This document shows positions 1 to 10,990 of a DNA stretch of 64,000 nt, in pieces. Both the position numbers and the translations under genes were made by a program. Source of the DNA: Symbiodinium natans. Lineage: Eukaryota; Sar; Dinophyceae; Suessiales; Symbiodiniaceae. The DNA lies in assembly GCA_905221605.1 (NCBI GenBank), contig CAJNDS010002552.1:156001-220000 (forward strand), given 5' to 3'. Each line of letters opens with the position of its first letter. Position 1 is the first letter of the stretch. The notes beneath the pieces were generated by a model. It was not told where the DNA came from, did not search any database, and saw only the letters and a program-made list of their open reading frames with translations.

Positions 1-934
1 AGCTCTTTCATGTCCCATTAAGAGTGTGGAGCGCTCTCATTACGCATGAAAAGATTGATGACATGGATTCGTTACCATTCTTTAACTTTTCTCGAAGGGT
101 CTTTTCTTTTCATATGCAGGATCTCTTTCATTTCCTATGAGAAGATAGAGGAGCTCTTTCATCTCAAAGATAGAAGAATGCATTCATAAACGGTATAAGA
201 GCTCTCCCATGAACTATATCTCATCGTAGGGGGCATAGGAGTCTTAGGGGGCTCAGGATTCGCGTGCAGGGTGTAGGGTTTATAGGGCTACGGGAATTTA
301 ATGGAGGGTGTATTTGTGTAGTCTGCCTATTACCGTAACAAACCCGTGACATAACCCAGAGCCATTACTTGCAAGACTGCTTCTTGAAAGCAAGAGCGCT
401 AGTGTCTAACCATTGTACATTCCTACATGAGATACCCCACCACATCTTGAAAACACCTCTTTCTCCAAGGGTTTACTGGGGCATTAAGGAACAAGAACGT
501 GATGGTTTCAGCACCAAAGTAAGGGAATAGCAAAGGGTTTCCAGGGAAAACTTCCCTGATGCAACCGGTCTCTATCTCACAAGAGGTCATGAGAGACCTC
601 CTGTATCACATTGCAGGAATGAGAGAGTTCTCCACCATGTTTGTTTTCCGAAATAGCTTCTCTATCAATGAAGAGTTTTGAAGGTCGCCCTGGGCCATTC
701 TCTGTCCGATAAATGAGACATGACATAACTCATTAGTCTCTATTAAGAGAGTCTCTATCACAACTATATGAAAAATCCTTCCTACATCTTGAAGGCGTCC
801 CTTTCTTTAAGGGATGAATGGGGAAATTAAGGGAAAGAAAGGGTGATGGTTTCAGCACGAAAGTAAGGGAATAGAAAAGGGAACGCGATAAAGATGCACG
901 AAGGCTTAAAGAGGCCCAGAAAATCAAGAAATTA
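1..934. other. Non-coding flank with a degenerate direct repeat
   Basis: I see no convincing gene. A stretch of about 100 bp near 431-540 is repeated imperfectly near 776-883: both copies carry 'cttgaa', a pyrimidine-rich stretch ending in 'aaggg', a purine stretch, and then GATGGTTTCAGCAC followed by AAAGTAAGGGAATAG. The rest is rich in CTCTTTCAT-like words. The only longer frame (minus strand, 733-1020) has no recognisable domain and is probably chance. Confidence 0.5.
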
Positions 935-3450
935 AAGAGGATGGTTAATTGCTTGAATTTCTCTAATTTCTCACAGAGAGGCTTAGCAATTAAAAAGCCA
1001 GAGAAATTAATTAATTTCATTACTTTCTTTAATTTCTTTTAGTTAGTCTCGCAACCCCACGCGGCTACCGGATGTTTTTTGTTAATTTCTTTAATTTCTC
1101 ACAGAGAGGCCTAGAAAATAAAGAAATTACAAAAATTAATTACCCGGCTCACGGGATTAGTTTAAATAAAAGAAATTAATGAAATTGATCAAATTAAAGA
1201 AATTGATTAATGTATTTAGTTTCTTTGATTTCTCACAGATAGGCTCTGAAAGTAGAGAAACTACAGAAATTAATTTCATTAATTTCTCACAGAGAGGCCC
1301 AGAAATTAAAGAAATTAATGAAATTAATTAATTTCTTTAATTTCTTTAATTTCTCACATAGAGGCCCAGAAATTCGAGAAATTAAAGAAATTAATTAATT
1401 TCATTAATTTCTTTAATTTCTTTAATTTCTTTTAACTAGTCTCGCAAGCCCGAAGGGCTACCGGAATTTATTTCTTTAATTTCTTTAATTTCGCACAGAG
1501 AGGCCCATAAACTAAAGAAATTAAAGAAATTAAAGAAATTAATTGGGGGAGCCCCCCCGGCTCACGGGACTAATTCAAATAAATTAAAGAAATTAATGAA
1601 ATTAATGAAATTAAAGAAATTAATTAATTTCTTTAATTTCTTTAATTTCGCACAGAGAGGCCCAGAAATTAAAGAAATTAATGAAATTAATTGGGGTAGC
1701 CCCCCCGGCTCACGGGACTAATTAAAATAAATTAAAGAAATTAATGAAATTAATGAAATTAAAGAAATTAATTAATTTCTTGAATTTCTTTAATTTCTTT
1801 AATTTCTCACAGAGAGGCCCAGAAATTCAAGATATTCAAGAAATTAATTAATTTCATTAATTTCTTTAATTTCTTTAATTTCTTTAATTTCTTTAATTTC
1901 ATTAATTTCTTTTAATTAGTCTCGCAAGCCCGAAGGGCTACCGGAATTAATTTCTTTAATTGCTTTAATTTCTCACAGAGAGGCCCAGAAATTAAAGAAA
2001 TTAAAGAAATTAATTGGGGGGCCCCCCCCGGCTCACGGGACTAATTAAAATAAATTAAAGAAATTAATGAAATTAATGAAATTAAAGAAATTAATTAATT
2101 TCTTTAATTTCTTTAATTTCGCACAGAGAGGCCCAGAAATTAAAGAAATTAATGAAATTAATTAATTTCTTTTTCTTTAATTTCTTTAATTTCACAGAGA
2201 GGCCCAGAAATTAAAGAAATTAATGAAATTAATAATTTCTTTAATTTCTTTAATTTCTCACAGAGAGGCCCAGAAATTAAAGAAATTAAAGAAATTAATT
2301 AATTTAATTAATTTCGTTAATTTCTTTAATTTCTTTAATTTCTTTAATTTCTTTAATTTCTTTTAATTAGTCTCGCAAGCCCGAAGGGCTACCGGAATTA
2401 ATTTCTTTAATTTCTTTAATTTCTCACAGAGAGGCACAGAAATTAAAGAAATTAAAGAAATTAATTGGGGTAGCCCCCCCGGCTCACGGGACTAATTAAA
2501 ATAAATTAAAGAAATTAATGAAATTAATGAAATTAAAGAAATTAATTAATTTCTTTAATTTCGCACAGAGAGGCCCAGAAATTAACGAAATTAATGAAAT
2601 TCATTAATTTCTTTAATTTCTTTAATTTCTTTAATTTCTCACATAGAGGCCCAGAAATTAAAGAAATTAAAGAAATTAATTAATTTCATTAATTTCTTTA
2701 ATTTCTTTAAATTCTTTAATTTCTTTTAATTAGTCTCGCAAGCCCGAAGGGCTACCTGAATTAATTTCTTTAATTTCTTTAATTTCTTTAATTTCTCACA
2801 GAGAGGCCCAGAAATTAAATAAATTTAATTTCTTTTAATTAAAATAAATTAAAGAAATTAATGAAATTAAAGAAATTAATTAATTTCTTTAATTTCTTTA
2901 ATTTCGCACAGAGAGGCCCAGAAATTAAAGAAATTAATGAAATTAATTAATTTCTTCAATTTCTTTAATTTCTCACAGAGAGGCCCAGAAATTAAAGAAA
3001 TTAATGAAATTAATTAATTTCTTTAATTTCTTTAATTTCTCACAGAGAGGCCCAGAAATTAAAGAAATTAAAGAAATTAATTAATTTCATTAATTTCTTT
3101 AATTTCTTTAATTTCATTAATTTCTTTTAATTAGTCTCGCAAGCCCGAAGGGCTACTGGAATTAATTTCTTTAATTTCTTTAATTTCTCACAGAGAGGCC
3201 CAGAAATTAAATAAATTAAAGAAATTAATTGGGGGAGCCCCCCCGGCTCACGGGACAAATTAAAATAAATTAAAGAAATTAATGAAATTAAAGAAATTAA
3301 TTAATTTCATTAATTTCTTTAATTTCGCACAGAGAGGCCCAGAAATTAAAGAAATTAATGAAATTAATTAATTTCTTTAATTTCATTTATTTCCCTAAGA
3401 GAGCCCCAGAAATTAAAGAAATTAAAGAAATTAATAGGTAAATAAATTAA
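935..3450. repeat. AT-rich satellite array with GC-rich punctuation
   Basis: About 2.5 kb is built from short words such as AAATTAAAGAAATTAATG and their reverse complements, so the same strand carries both arms (TTTCTTTAATTT and AAATTAAAGAAA) and can fold back repeatedly. Three GC-rich punctuation words recur. CACAGAGAGGCCCAGAAATT is the commonest. GTCTCGCAAGCCCGAAGGGCT occurs near 1439, 1919, 2369, 2733 and 3136. CCCGGCTCACGGGACTAATT occurs near 1551, 1704, 2030, 2478 and 3239. The spacing of the second word (about 360-480 bp) suggests a higher-order unit with internal expansion. No coding frame crosses it. Confidence 0.85.
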
Positions 3451-3505
3451 ATTCCTCATACAAGTGATATACGTGAAATGGACCCAAAAGGTCCCTCTCA
3501 CATAA

Positions 3506-3590
3506 ATATATATATATATACACATACATATATATATATACACATAATATATATATATATATATATATTATTTGTATTTACATATCTTTA
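3506..3590. repeat. TA/CA microsatellite
   Basis: This is a run of alternating ATATAT with ACACAT interruptions. It marks the boundary between the AT-rich satellite and the GC-richer, gene-like DNA that starts near 3600. Confidence 0.8.
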
Positions 3591-3613
3591 TATTTGCTCG
3601 CAGCCCTTCCCGG

Positions 3614-5101
3614 TTATGCTGGTTGCGCCACATGTGTCTGATCCCCACATGTTCGACCCAGTAGCACTTGCGGTGTCTTGCCCGGCCGCATCCCGTATGG
3701 GTTTTGGAGCTGCGTGCTGGGTGCCTCCATAAGGTTCAGTGTTGGTTCGCAGAACTGGAAGCCTTTAGCCTTCAGAAGAAGTAAGGTCATTCGATGGAGG
3801 CAACATGCGGCCAGAAACGAGGGTGAAGTGCAAGTGCGTGTGAACCTACGGAAGCCACTGCCGACGCTGCTTGCAGAGGCGTGGGAGTGGTATCCTGCGC
3901 ACATGTTGAAGAGAAGAGTGGACCTAGCTCGGTCGAAACAGCTGGACTTGAGCGCCGTCGTTATGGACGGCAACGCTAAGCTGTCAGGCAGGATATGCGG
4001 CCGTCCCGCGGCGGAAATCATCGACAACCGTTCGCTGGACATGTTCACCGTGACCTGTTGCAGCGCGGAGCCTCAGTTCAAGAAACGGCGTTGCATGAAA
4101 CACGACACCAGCCATGCTCCAGCAGATCCGTTGCCCGAACAGTCTGAAGTCTTTACTGCCCATCGTCGTGTTCGAAGAGCAGGACAAGGGGAACTGTATG
4201 ATGTGTTTTTGAAAGTGAAGGATGCTCCAAATTTGGCAGGCCGATGGGTCAATGCGTCCCTTGTGACAGCCACGCAACTACACGAGTACTGGCGAAAATT
4301 GGAAGCCTCTGGCTTCGTTCCGGAAAAGTCGGCAGCTGAAGATCTGGCTGCAAGCAGCTGCAAAACCCACAAAGAGATCCGGCAGGGCACGAGAGCGCAA
4401 GTGCAACTGGGCAGCACATGTGTAATTCCTTTGTTTAAGAGTGTCCAGGTTCAAGACTGAAAGACATAGGGCTGCTGCGTTTTTCTGTTGGTCGAGGAGA
4501 GCTGGGCGGTGTAACGGGTTTCTTTTCGCAACGACGCCATGCGGGCACATTCTGCACATGAAGCCGTATGTGGGTGCAGAATCATTGTCGCAAAGGTTTT
4601 TTTTCTAGGAGAATTGGTGGAGGCTGTTGGTGAGATCAATGTCCTGATCCACGATGACAGTTGTCATCTCCGGCGTTTCTCGGAGAGGAATGGTGACCGG
4701 ACAGAATTGACAAATCGTCTAAGACACCCGCGGATTCGGTATATACTTGACCGGATGCACGCCACGGGTCATAGCGACCCGTGGTGTATCCGAGAGTGCC
4801 ATCCGGACGCACCGCAGAACGCTCAGCTTGTGCAAGATCTGAATACGTCTGCAGCAGAGGTCCTCAACAGTCTCATGTCCAGGCATCGACACGCCGTGGG
4901 GATTTCTTCTTGCAGGAGGTAGCAGATTCCCGCAACACTGTTGCTGGACCAGAGCCGGCAGGACGGGCACGTGTGGGGGAGCGGCCTGCAGAGGCGGCGC
5001 CGCTCACGCCGCCTGGAAGGGCACGAAGACGGAGAAGGGCGTTCGGGCCTGCAGGCCACGTAGAACACACACACGCACACACACACACACATAGATTATA
5101 A
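3614..5101 (+). pseudogene. KDZ-type (Kyakuja-Dileera-Zisupton-like) transposase, frameshifted
   Basis: Three pieces in different frames read as one cut-and-paste transposase. Piece 1 (about 3678-4420) contains 'VVMDGNAKLSGRICG', a Cys-rich stretch (FTVTCCSAEPQFKKRRCMKHD) and ends near 'CKTHKEIRQG'. Piece 2 (about 4480-4604) reads 'RCNGFLFATTPCGHILHMK' and 'ESLSQRFFF'. It continues, after a one-base shift in a T8 run at 4597-4604, into 'LGELVEA', 'VLIHDDSCHLRRF', 'ILDRMHATGHSDPWC' and 'NTSAAEVLNSLMSRHRHAVG'. A second one-base shift in the G4 run at 4898-4901 is needed to reach 'DFFLQEVADSRN'. The order DGN, CKT, TPCG, DD-CHL, DRMH-GH-C, N and FFLxEVxxxRN matches my memory of KDZ transposases. 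Between pieces 1 and 2 there may be an intron (about 4400-4480) rather than damage. The frame of piece 1 opens at a TTG, so the true start is probably in an upstream exon. The two homopolymer shifts mean either a dead copy or assembly errors. Confidence 0.62.
5063..5092. repeat. CA microsatellite
   Basis: A short ACACAC run lies just downstream of the KDZ-like remnant. The stretch from here to 5586 shows no firm gene. A possible small exon around 5176-5270 (after TTTGCAG) encodes a basic peptide but is unsupported. Confidence 0.75.
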
Positions 5102-5514
5102 CAGCGCACCGTACACCGTAACTTCTGCGTATAGTATGTGTATTGACTGTAGTTCAACCGATACCTTTGCAGGCGCGGATGCTGTCCCCGCGCCAAAACG
5201 GCGGATTCGCGTGGCGGCTTCCACGAGTGCTGGAGAAGGCGGGTCTCCGCGTTTCGAGGGTAGCAAGAAGGCTGAAATGAAACCTTTTGCAGGGTTAAGC
5301 AGTTCGGGCATGTGTCTTCGATTTGGGGTTTAGGGTTTAGTAGTAGGGTTGCGTGAGGTATGGGGTGCTCTGAAGGGTGGCGAGCGCAGTCCCGGCCGAC
5401 CTCCCCTATGGATGGCCTATTCACCTAGTTGCCTAAGGCCTAAACCCTGAAAGCAACAGTCCTTTGCTGTGGACTCTTTTATTTGGAACCACAAAGTTCG
5501 GTGTTGCTGCAGCT

Positions 5515-5526
5515 GCCATTTTGGCT
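5515..5526 (+). promoter_or_regulatory. Possible relict of the dinoflagellate spliced-leader core
   Basis: GCCATTTTGGCT equals the central 12 bases of the conserved dinoflagellate spliced leader (DinoSL) as I remember it. It lies 60 bp upstream of, and in the same orientation as, the next ATG (5587). The outer DinoSL bases do not match, so this may be chance. If real, it would point to past reinsertion of a trans-spliced mRNA or to a decoy of the leader. Confidence 0.25.
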
Positions 5527-5586
5527 GCGACATGGAGTGCGCTTGAGGGCTAAAAGCAAGGCCTTCGCCGGTGACTTGGCCACAGC

Positions 5587-7773
5587 ATGGCAACGGCTGC
5601 CATGCACCAGGCCTGGGACTACATAGACAGTCACTTCGACGAGAGGGGGTTGTTTGGCGAAGCAGGCGGAGACATGGTCGCGCGACTGAGCGCTCAAGTT
5701 TGCGCGCACCCGTTTCCATATGGGATGGCTCTCCAGACAGCTCTCCTTGGATGCGTCAACGGAGCTCGGGTTCGTTGTTTTCCAGGAGACCCTTCGCCTT
5801 TGTCACTCGTGTGCCTCGTGGTAAACCCACCTCAGACAAGGAAAAGTGGGATAACAAATTGCATCAACAAAGTGGGCAAGGCGGTTGACAGAGTGATTGC
5901 TCGCTGGGCTGAAGGCAAGGAGCTTCGGCCTAGGAGTGCCGTCTTGACTACTTTCACGGAAGCGGGCTTCTTCCAGAGATGCAGTGCAGAGGGCGAGCGT
6001 TTGTACTACAGTGTTTTGTTGTCCTTGGACGAAAGCTACCGACTCCTGAAGATGTTGGGACTGGGTACAGGCAAAGGACATGGCAAGGAGCACGCAGCTG
6101 CACCCACGGATGGTGCCTCGCAGTGGAACGCATTGCTGCAGACAGGTCACAGCAGCATGACCTGCAAGACGGGCGTGAGCTACGAGTCCCGCAGCGCCAC
6201 GTGCAACGTGGTTGGCGTCGGCAACATTCATTCTGGCCCTTTCCTTGGCTTGGTGAAGCTAGGATGACCGGTGAGTGGAAGTTTTTTCTCTTTTGTGTGC
6301 GGAAGTTTTTTCTGTTTTGTGTGCAGAGGGATTAGTTTCATGGTTTGATGGCAGTGTATAGGGGTTGAGTAAAGGGCTGGCGTTGTACCAGCGCACGCCA
6401 AGTCAGCAAAGGAGAGACTGGCAACCATGAAGTAGCAGCGATGGAAAGAATCCTTTTCCTTTTCGGAAGACCAATTTCTCCCCATGCTCCGCTTGCAGAG
6501 TCGATAGAGCTGCCAGCTGACTTCCAGAGGGTGTCATGGGTGCCACTCTTACCGAACATGCTGGAGGCTTTGGGCCTCACACGTGAGGCGCTAGCGCTTG
6601 AGACAGCTACACGGTTATTCGAGCCAACTGAGCCTGTGGATGACTGTCCATGCTTCCGTATTGTCCTGGCGGATGGCTGCTCGACGGAGCTGCGTTTCCG
6701 CACGGTGGCATCTTGTTGAAAGTCAACGAACATTTATATTTCATGTGAAATATTCCATATTCTACATGTTCCACGCCTCGTATCTTATTTCTTATCTTAT
6801 GTCTTGTGTCTCATATCTTATATCTTATGCCTGATCTTTATTCGTTTTCGAGCTTTTTTGCAAGTTCAGAACATTCAAGGCGAGTGGCTCGGGAGAATCT
6901 GCTCGCTGTCACCGACGGCCCGAGTTTGCAGTTGCCAACCGGAACATTCCTGTTCCAGACATCGAGTCCATGGCGCACAGGGTGCTGCATTATTTTGCTG
7001 ATACGCATGCGGTGGTGGAGTTTGCTGAGGAGGCCCAGGAACTCTTTGTGGCCTACGCGGCGTGTTTTTCAGCTGAGGATAGCAGATTTTTTTGCAATGT
7101 TGGTGTGGCGGGGTAAGCGCAGCTCTGCTTGAACACTTACTCGTCACTCCATAACACCTGCAGCTGAAACAGAGGTGCTTCGTGACAACGACGACGATTC
7201 GGCGGCGAGGAAGGGAACGGCCGCATGGCACCTCGGTGTGCTGGCAGCTGCCCAGTTAGTCTGGGACATCGCGACGGAGCAGGCTGCATGACAGGGATGA
7301 AAGTGAGTGTAACGTTAGATTGTTGGAGTACCTGTCGGCTGTTGGGGAGAGTTGGTGCAGGGGCCGGGTCTGCTGGGTTGGGTGCGAGGCAGACTCCAGA
7401 CTGGTGGCAGAATCGAGGCTTCGCATCCAAGCACATCACGTGCTTCGCGCGTATGACGCCCTCAGGTTGACTCATGACGTATTGGGCTTGTGCGTGAATG
7501 GCAGCGTGGTGGCGCCCGGTAATTAGCGCAGAGCAGGCACTGTCACAAGCGGCAAGTGCTACGCAGCAGCGGGAGTCAGCGCTGGAGCAGCAGCGGATCC
7601 CAGAAAGTCAGTTCGTGAAGTTCGAAGTTGCGCAGGAGTCGGCTGCAGAGGATGGCGAGCCAGGCCTCAGCCAAAGCGACTCGCCGCCGCTAAGTGATGG
7701 CTACGGGCCTGGCGGCAGTTCGGTACAGGATCCAGCGCAAGGGCCAAGTATTCTTTCAGATAGAGTGGCTTGA
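5587..7773 (+). CDS. DUF3987-like P-loop ATPase domain, multi-exon
   Basis: Exon 1 (5587 to about 6256) starts with an ATG and encodes about 220 residues. It has a Walker-A-like 'VNPPQTRKSG' near residues 79-88, a Walker-B-like 'LLSLDESYRLL' near 144-154 and 'VGVGNIHSGPFLGL' near its end. Further open segments continue the same logic in changing frames: about 6441-6700 ('ERILFLFGRPI'), about 6865-7102 ('IPVPDIESMAHRVLHYFADT'), 7164-7288 ('AARKGTAAWHLGVLAAAQLV'), about 7318-7518 ('LRAYDALRLTHDVLGLCVNG') and about 7532-7773 (Gln/Ser-rich). The order (NPP-x-RKS, DE, GN-hydrophobic, R-FLF, then a helical body) resembles DUF3987 proteins, often linked to primase/helicase modules of mobile DNA. GTGAGT after exon 1 and GCAG acceptors support introns, but several implied introns are very short (about 13-60 bp), so some breaks may be frameshifts in a decaying copy. 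Family assignment is from motif memory only. Confidence 0.5.
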
Positions 7774-7880
7774 TGACAACTTTTGTTTGCAACTCTCAGG
7801 GTTCACGTATAGCCCTAATCGTAGCAGTGTAAGGACTAAGTGTGGTCATAGGATATGCTTTGACGTCCGTTGACAGTGCA

Positions 7881-8641
7881 AGGCAGTAATGTTGCGTACG
7901 CTTCTTCGGGGCGAACCCGTTATTTTTGCTCGTCGCGTCGTGGATGCTTGCTCGAAGAAGACGACTGTTGACAACAAAACAGTTAGGACGTCGTTAAAGC
8001 TGGCGCACTGGCTCGCGGTCATCAACGCAGGCATGGAGCAGCACTGCATCGGTGAGGTGCAGACGCTGGCTGACCGCAAGGGCCCACGGCTGGTGCTACA
8101 CCTTCCCAAGTCCAATGATCGAGAAGCTGTGCGTGTGTATCACAACCGGCTGATGGCTTTGTGTGGCTTGAGTTTTGCAGCTTTTTCGAAGCGTTTGGTA
8201 GAAGTCGCATCCAAAGGAGGCGGCTCAGGCGCCCGGGTCGTGGCGGCCACTGCAGATGAGCAGGTGTCGGAAGAGGGTGTGTTGGCCGTGCGACCAAGAG
8301 CTGCTAACTCAACAGCGGCGCCAAAGGCGAGCGTTGTCGTGCGACCAAGAGCTGCTAAGTCAAGAGCGGCGCCGAAGGCGAGCATTGTTGCGAAGCAAGA
8401 GATAGTCTCACACGATGTTGGTTTGGCGACAACTTCTAAGGCCAGGGCTGCGCCTACAGCGCGCAGGGCTGCCAAGACGGCAGTAAAGAAAGAAGTCGTG
8501 GAGGAGGATGATGATGATTGCATCATAATCGAAGCATCTGTGCCAGCGTCGTCCGCTAGGGAGAAGACGCAGGACGCAGGGGACAGTCAGGGAAGCAAGT
8601 GCCGGAAGCTGAATGAACAGCTCGGCAATTGGCATTGCTAG
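7881..8641 (+). CDS. Likely terminal exon: winged-helix-like region plus SUMO-signal tail
   Basis: The frame opens just after GTGCAAG, with an ATG at 7889, and runs 250 codons to TAG at 8641. Residues 1-110 are an ordinary mixed alpha/beta segment ('TSLKLAHWLAVINAGM', 'AVRVYHNRLMALCGLSFAAF') that I do not recognise. Residues 130-200 hold two near-identical 'VRPRAA(N/K)SxAAPKAS' repeats followed by Lys/Ala-rich sequence. The tail has 'AKQE' and 'VKKE', which fit the SUMO-acceptor consensus (hydrophobic-K-x-E). It also has 'EEDDDDCIIIEA', which fits a SUMO-interacting motif (hydrophobic core beside acidic residues). Its position directly after the DUF3987-like exons on the same strand suggests one gene, but the junction is inferred. 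It could also stand alone, since it has its own ATG. Confidence 0.5.
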
Positions 8642-9878
8642 GAGAGTCGAGCAAGATGGGGGGGGGGTTGAAAAAAGGATGGGCTGGGAAGTGGGGACGG
8701 AGAGAGAGACAGAGAGAGAGGTACCAACAATGAGGCTCACACAGATAATCACGTGTGTGCGTGGGTGTGTTGGAGAGGCATGGTCCGCTGAGACGTGCCA
8801 CCTCCTCTGGCGCGCGGCGCAGGCCAGTGCAGGTTCGTGGAGCAGGTTTTAGGGGTTTAGGGTTTATAGGGGATAGGGTTAGTGTTTTCGAAAACGCATT
8901 TTTATGAAAAATTGACGCAGGCTTGAAGCTTGGGATGATCTGAGACCCCTAAGCCCTCAAATCCGCGGCTCGGACCTTCGAAAACGTGTCATTATGGCTA
9001 AGCTGGTCCCCTCTGCTCGTTAGACGAGCAAAGCGCCTTAAACATCGAGACATGCTGCAAGCTTAAGCTTGAGATGATCTGAGACCCGTATGGCCCTCTG
9101 TCCTTGTTGGACTAGCGAAGCGCTAAAGAAGAACTGACGCTCCAAGGCTGACTTGCAAGGCGCAAGCGGTGCGCCAAAGTCTTCAAGCACGCTGCCGAGA
9201 CCCTATGGCCTGGATCTGGCGAGCAGTTCTTCAGCGCGTAGCCAAACACTATATGAAGCTCGTGACAGAGGGTTGCTTCGGTTACCCAGGAGTTTAGAAA
9301 GCCCCAACGCACTCCTTTAGGAGAGTAATAGGTGGGCAGTTTCTCTCGCAGGAAGCTGAAAACCTGAAACTCTGCACCCTCAACTTGCTGAGTGAATCCT
9401 ATATGAGGAGTGGGCTTCCCTAAAGCCTAAACCCCCATAAGATCTAAACGCGAAATCCTAAACCCTAAATCAGGCCTTAGGCTCGGCTCTTAAAGCTCGG
9501 GGCGAGATTTCGGAGCTTTCCCACAAGAGTGCACGCCATCCAGAAGATCTCAAAAGCTTCACGATCTCAAAAGAGGAGCTTTCCCACAAGAGTGCACGCC
9601 ATCCAGAAGATCTCAAAAGCTTCACGATCTCAAAAGCTTCACGTCAGGAGCTTAAGGTTTAGAGGTGCAAGTTTCGGTTTGGGGCCTGAGGGCTTTCCGG
9701 CTTATGAGAGTTGAGGAAGTATGGCCCTAGTCTGGGTCATAACCCTTAACGACTTCGAGCTTGTGCTCCCCAAACCCTAAACCCTAAACCCTAAACCCTA
9801 AACCCCAAATCTTGAACCCTAAGCCTTAAACCCTAGACCCTAAACTGTAAACCCTAAACCCAACTCTAAACCCTAAAC
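8642..9878. other. Non-coding DNA with sparse telomere-like words and a 63-bp tandem duplication
   Basis: I see no supported gene. An imperfect direct repeat near 8935-9110 contains 'CTTGA(A/G)GCTTGGGATGATCTGAGACCC'-like words. At about 9513-9638 a 63-bp unit beginning GAGCTTTCCCACAAGAGTG is present twice in tandem. From 9770 to 9870 degenerate CCCTAAA repeats lead into the inverted-repeat element that follows. Confidence 0.6.
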
Positions 9879-10496
9879 TTGGGTTCGGCCGGTCCACACT
9901 AACAGTCAAATAACGCCTTGGCCTTATAACACACAGGCCAAAAATAGCACCAGGAATCCCAGTCAATTTTAGCATTTACCGGGTGCTTCTTTTTGTGGGT
10001 CTGCTGGTGGTGACTGTTAGTCACATAGCAGCAGAAATAGCACCAGAAATAGCACAAACAATAGCACAAAAAATAGCACCAGAAATAGCGCAGGAATAGC
10101 ACAAAAAATAGCACCAGAAATAGCACAAACAATAGCACCAGAAATAGCACCAGGAATCCCAGTCAAATTTAGCAGCTTAGCATTTACCGGGTGCTGTTTT
10201 TTGTGGGTCTGCTGATGGTGATTGTTAGTCACATAGCACCAGCAACAGCACCAGAAATAGCACCAGAAATAGCACAAACAATAGCACAAAAAATAGCACC
10301 AGAAATAGCACAAACAGTAGCACAAAAAATAGCACCAGAAATAGCACCAGGAATAGCACAAAAAAATGCACCAGAAATAGCACCAGGAATAGCACCAGGA
10401 ATAGCAGGAATCTCAGTCAATTTTTTGGCATTTACCGGGTGCTTTTATTTGTGGGTCTGCTGGTGGTGACTGTTAGTGTGGACCGGCCGAACCCAA
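9879..10496. mobile_element. MITE-like element with 30-bp terminal inverted repeats and 12-bp internal repeats
   Basis: The ends 9879-9908 and 10467-10496 are perfect 30-bp inverted repeats (core GGTCCACACTAACAGTCA). The interior has three related blocks. Each contains CCCAGTCAA or TCAGTCAA, then CATTTACCGGGTGCTT, then TTTGTGGGTCTGCTG(A/G)TGGTGA(C/T)TGTTAGT. They are separated by runs of a 12-bp unit close to ATAGCACCAGAA. Part of the terminal repeat (TGACTGTTAGT) is repeated internally, so the element seems to have grown by duplicating its own end. It sits inside CCCTAAA repeats, so a target duplication cannot be told apart. No transposase is present. The open frame through the 12-bp units ('IAPEIAQ' repeats) is best read as a by-product. 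Confidence 0.75.
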
Positions 10497-10789
10497 CCCT
10501 AAACCCTAAACCCTAAACCCTAGCTTGTGCTCGTTGTAGAGAAAGAGGGAACACTGTATAGAGCACTGTGAGTCCGACGTCTTGAACTCGAAACTCTAGA
10601 GCTGAAACTTCAATTCCCTCATTCTCTTCGAAGTACGAAAAGAGAAGGCGAAGTTGCAAAATGTGTCACTCGGAGCTGTGGACTATTGCAATTGTGAAGA
10701 TAAAGCGAGAGGATATGCGCATCGTGATATAAGGTTAGATAAGGCGAGTTGTGTACAAGGCTTCACGCTTGCAAGGTTTGACTGAAATC

Positions 10790-10990
10790 AGGGCCCGCAA
10801 GGCCCGTACGGCCCGTAAGGCCCGTAGAGCCCGCGTAGAGCCCGCGTAGAGCCCGCGTAGAGCCCGTAGAGCCCGTAGAGCCCGCAGAGCCCGTAGAGCC
10901 CGTAGAGCCCGTGCAGCCCGTAAGCAAGGCCCGCAGAGCCCGCAAGGCCCGCAAGCCTCTCAGGGCCCTAGGGCCGTAAAGCCCGTAGGG
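10790..10990. repeat. GCCCGTAGA minisatellite
   Basis: A short GC-rich array of GCCCGTAGA and GCCCGCGTAGA-like units, with occasional GCCCGCAAG variants, spans about 200 bp. The minus-strand frame across it (Gly/Ser/Thr/Leu/Arg-rich) follows from the repeat and is not annotated as a gene. Confidence 0.8.

Noticed and set aside
10191-10469. Open frame with IAPEIAQ repeats
   Set aside because: It arises from the 12-bp tandem unit inside an inverted-repeat element. Antisense frames are equally open.
10790-10990. tRNA-like or rRNA-like GC-rich segment
   Set aside because: It is a simple GCCCGTAGA array without a cloverleaf or conserved rRNA words.
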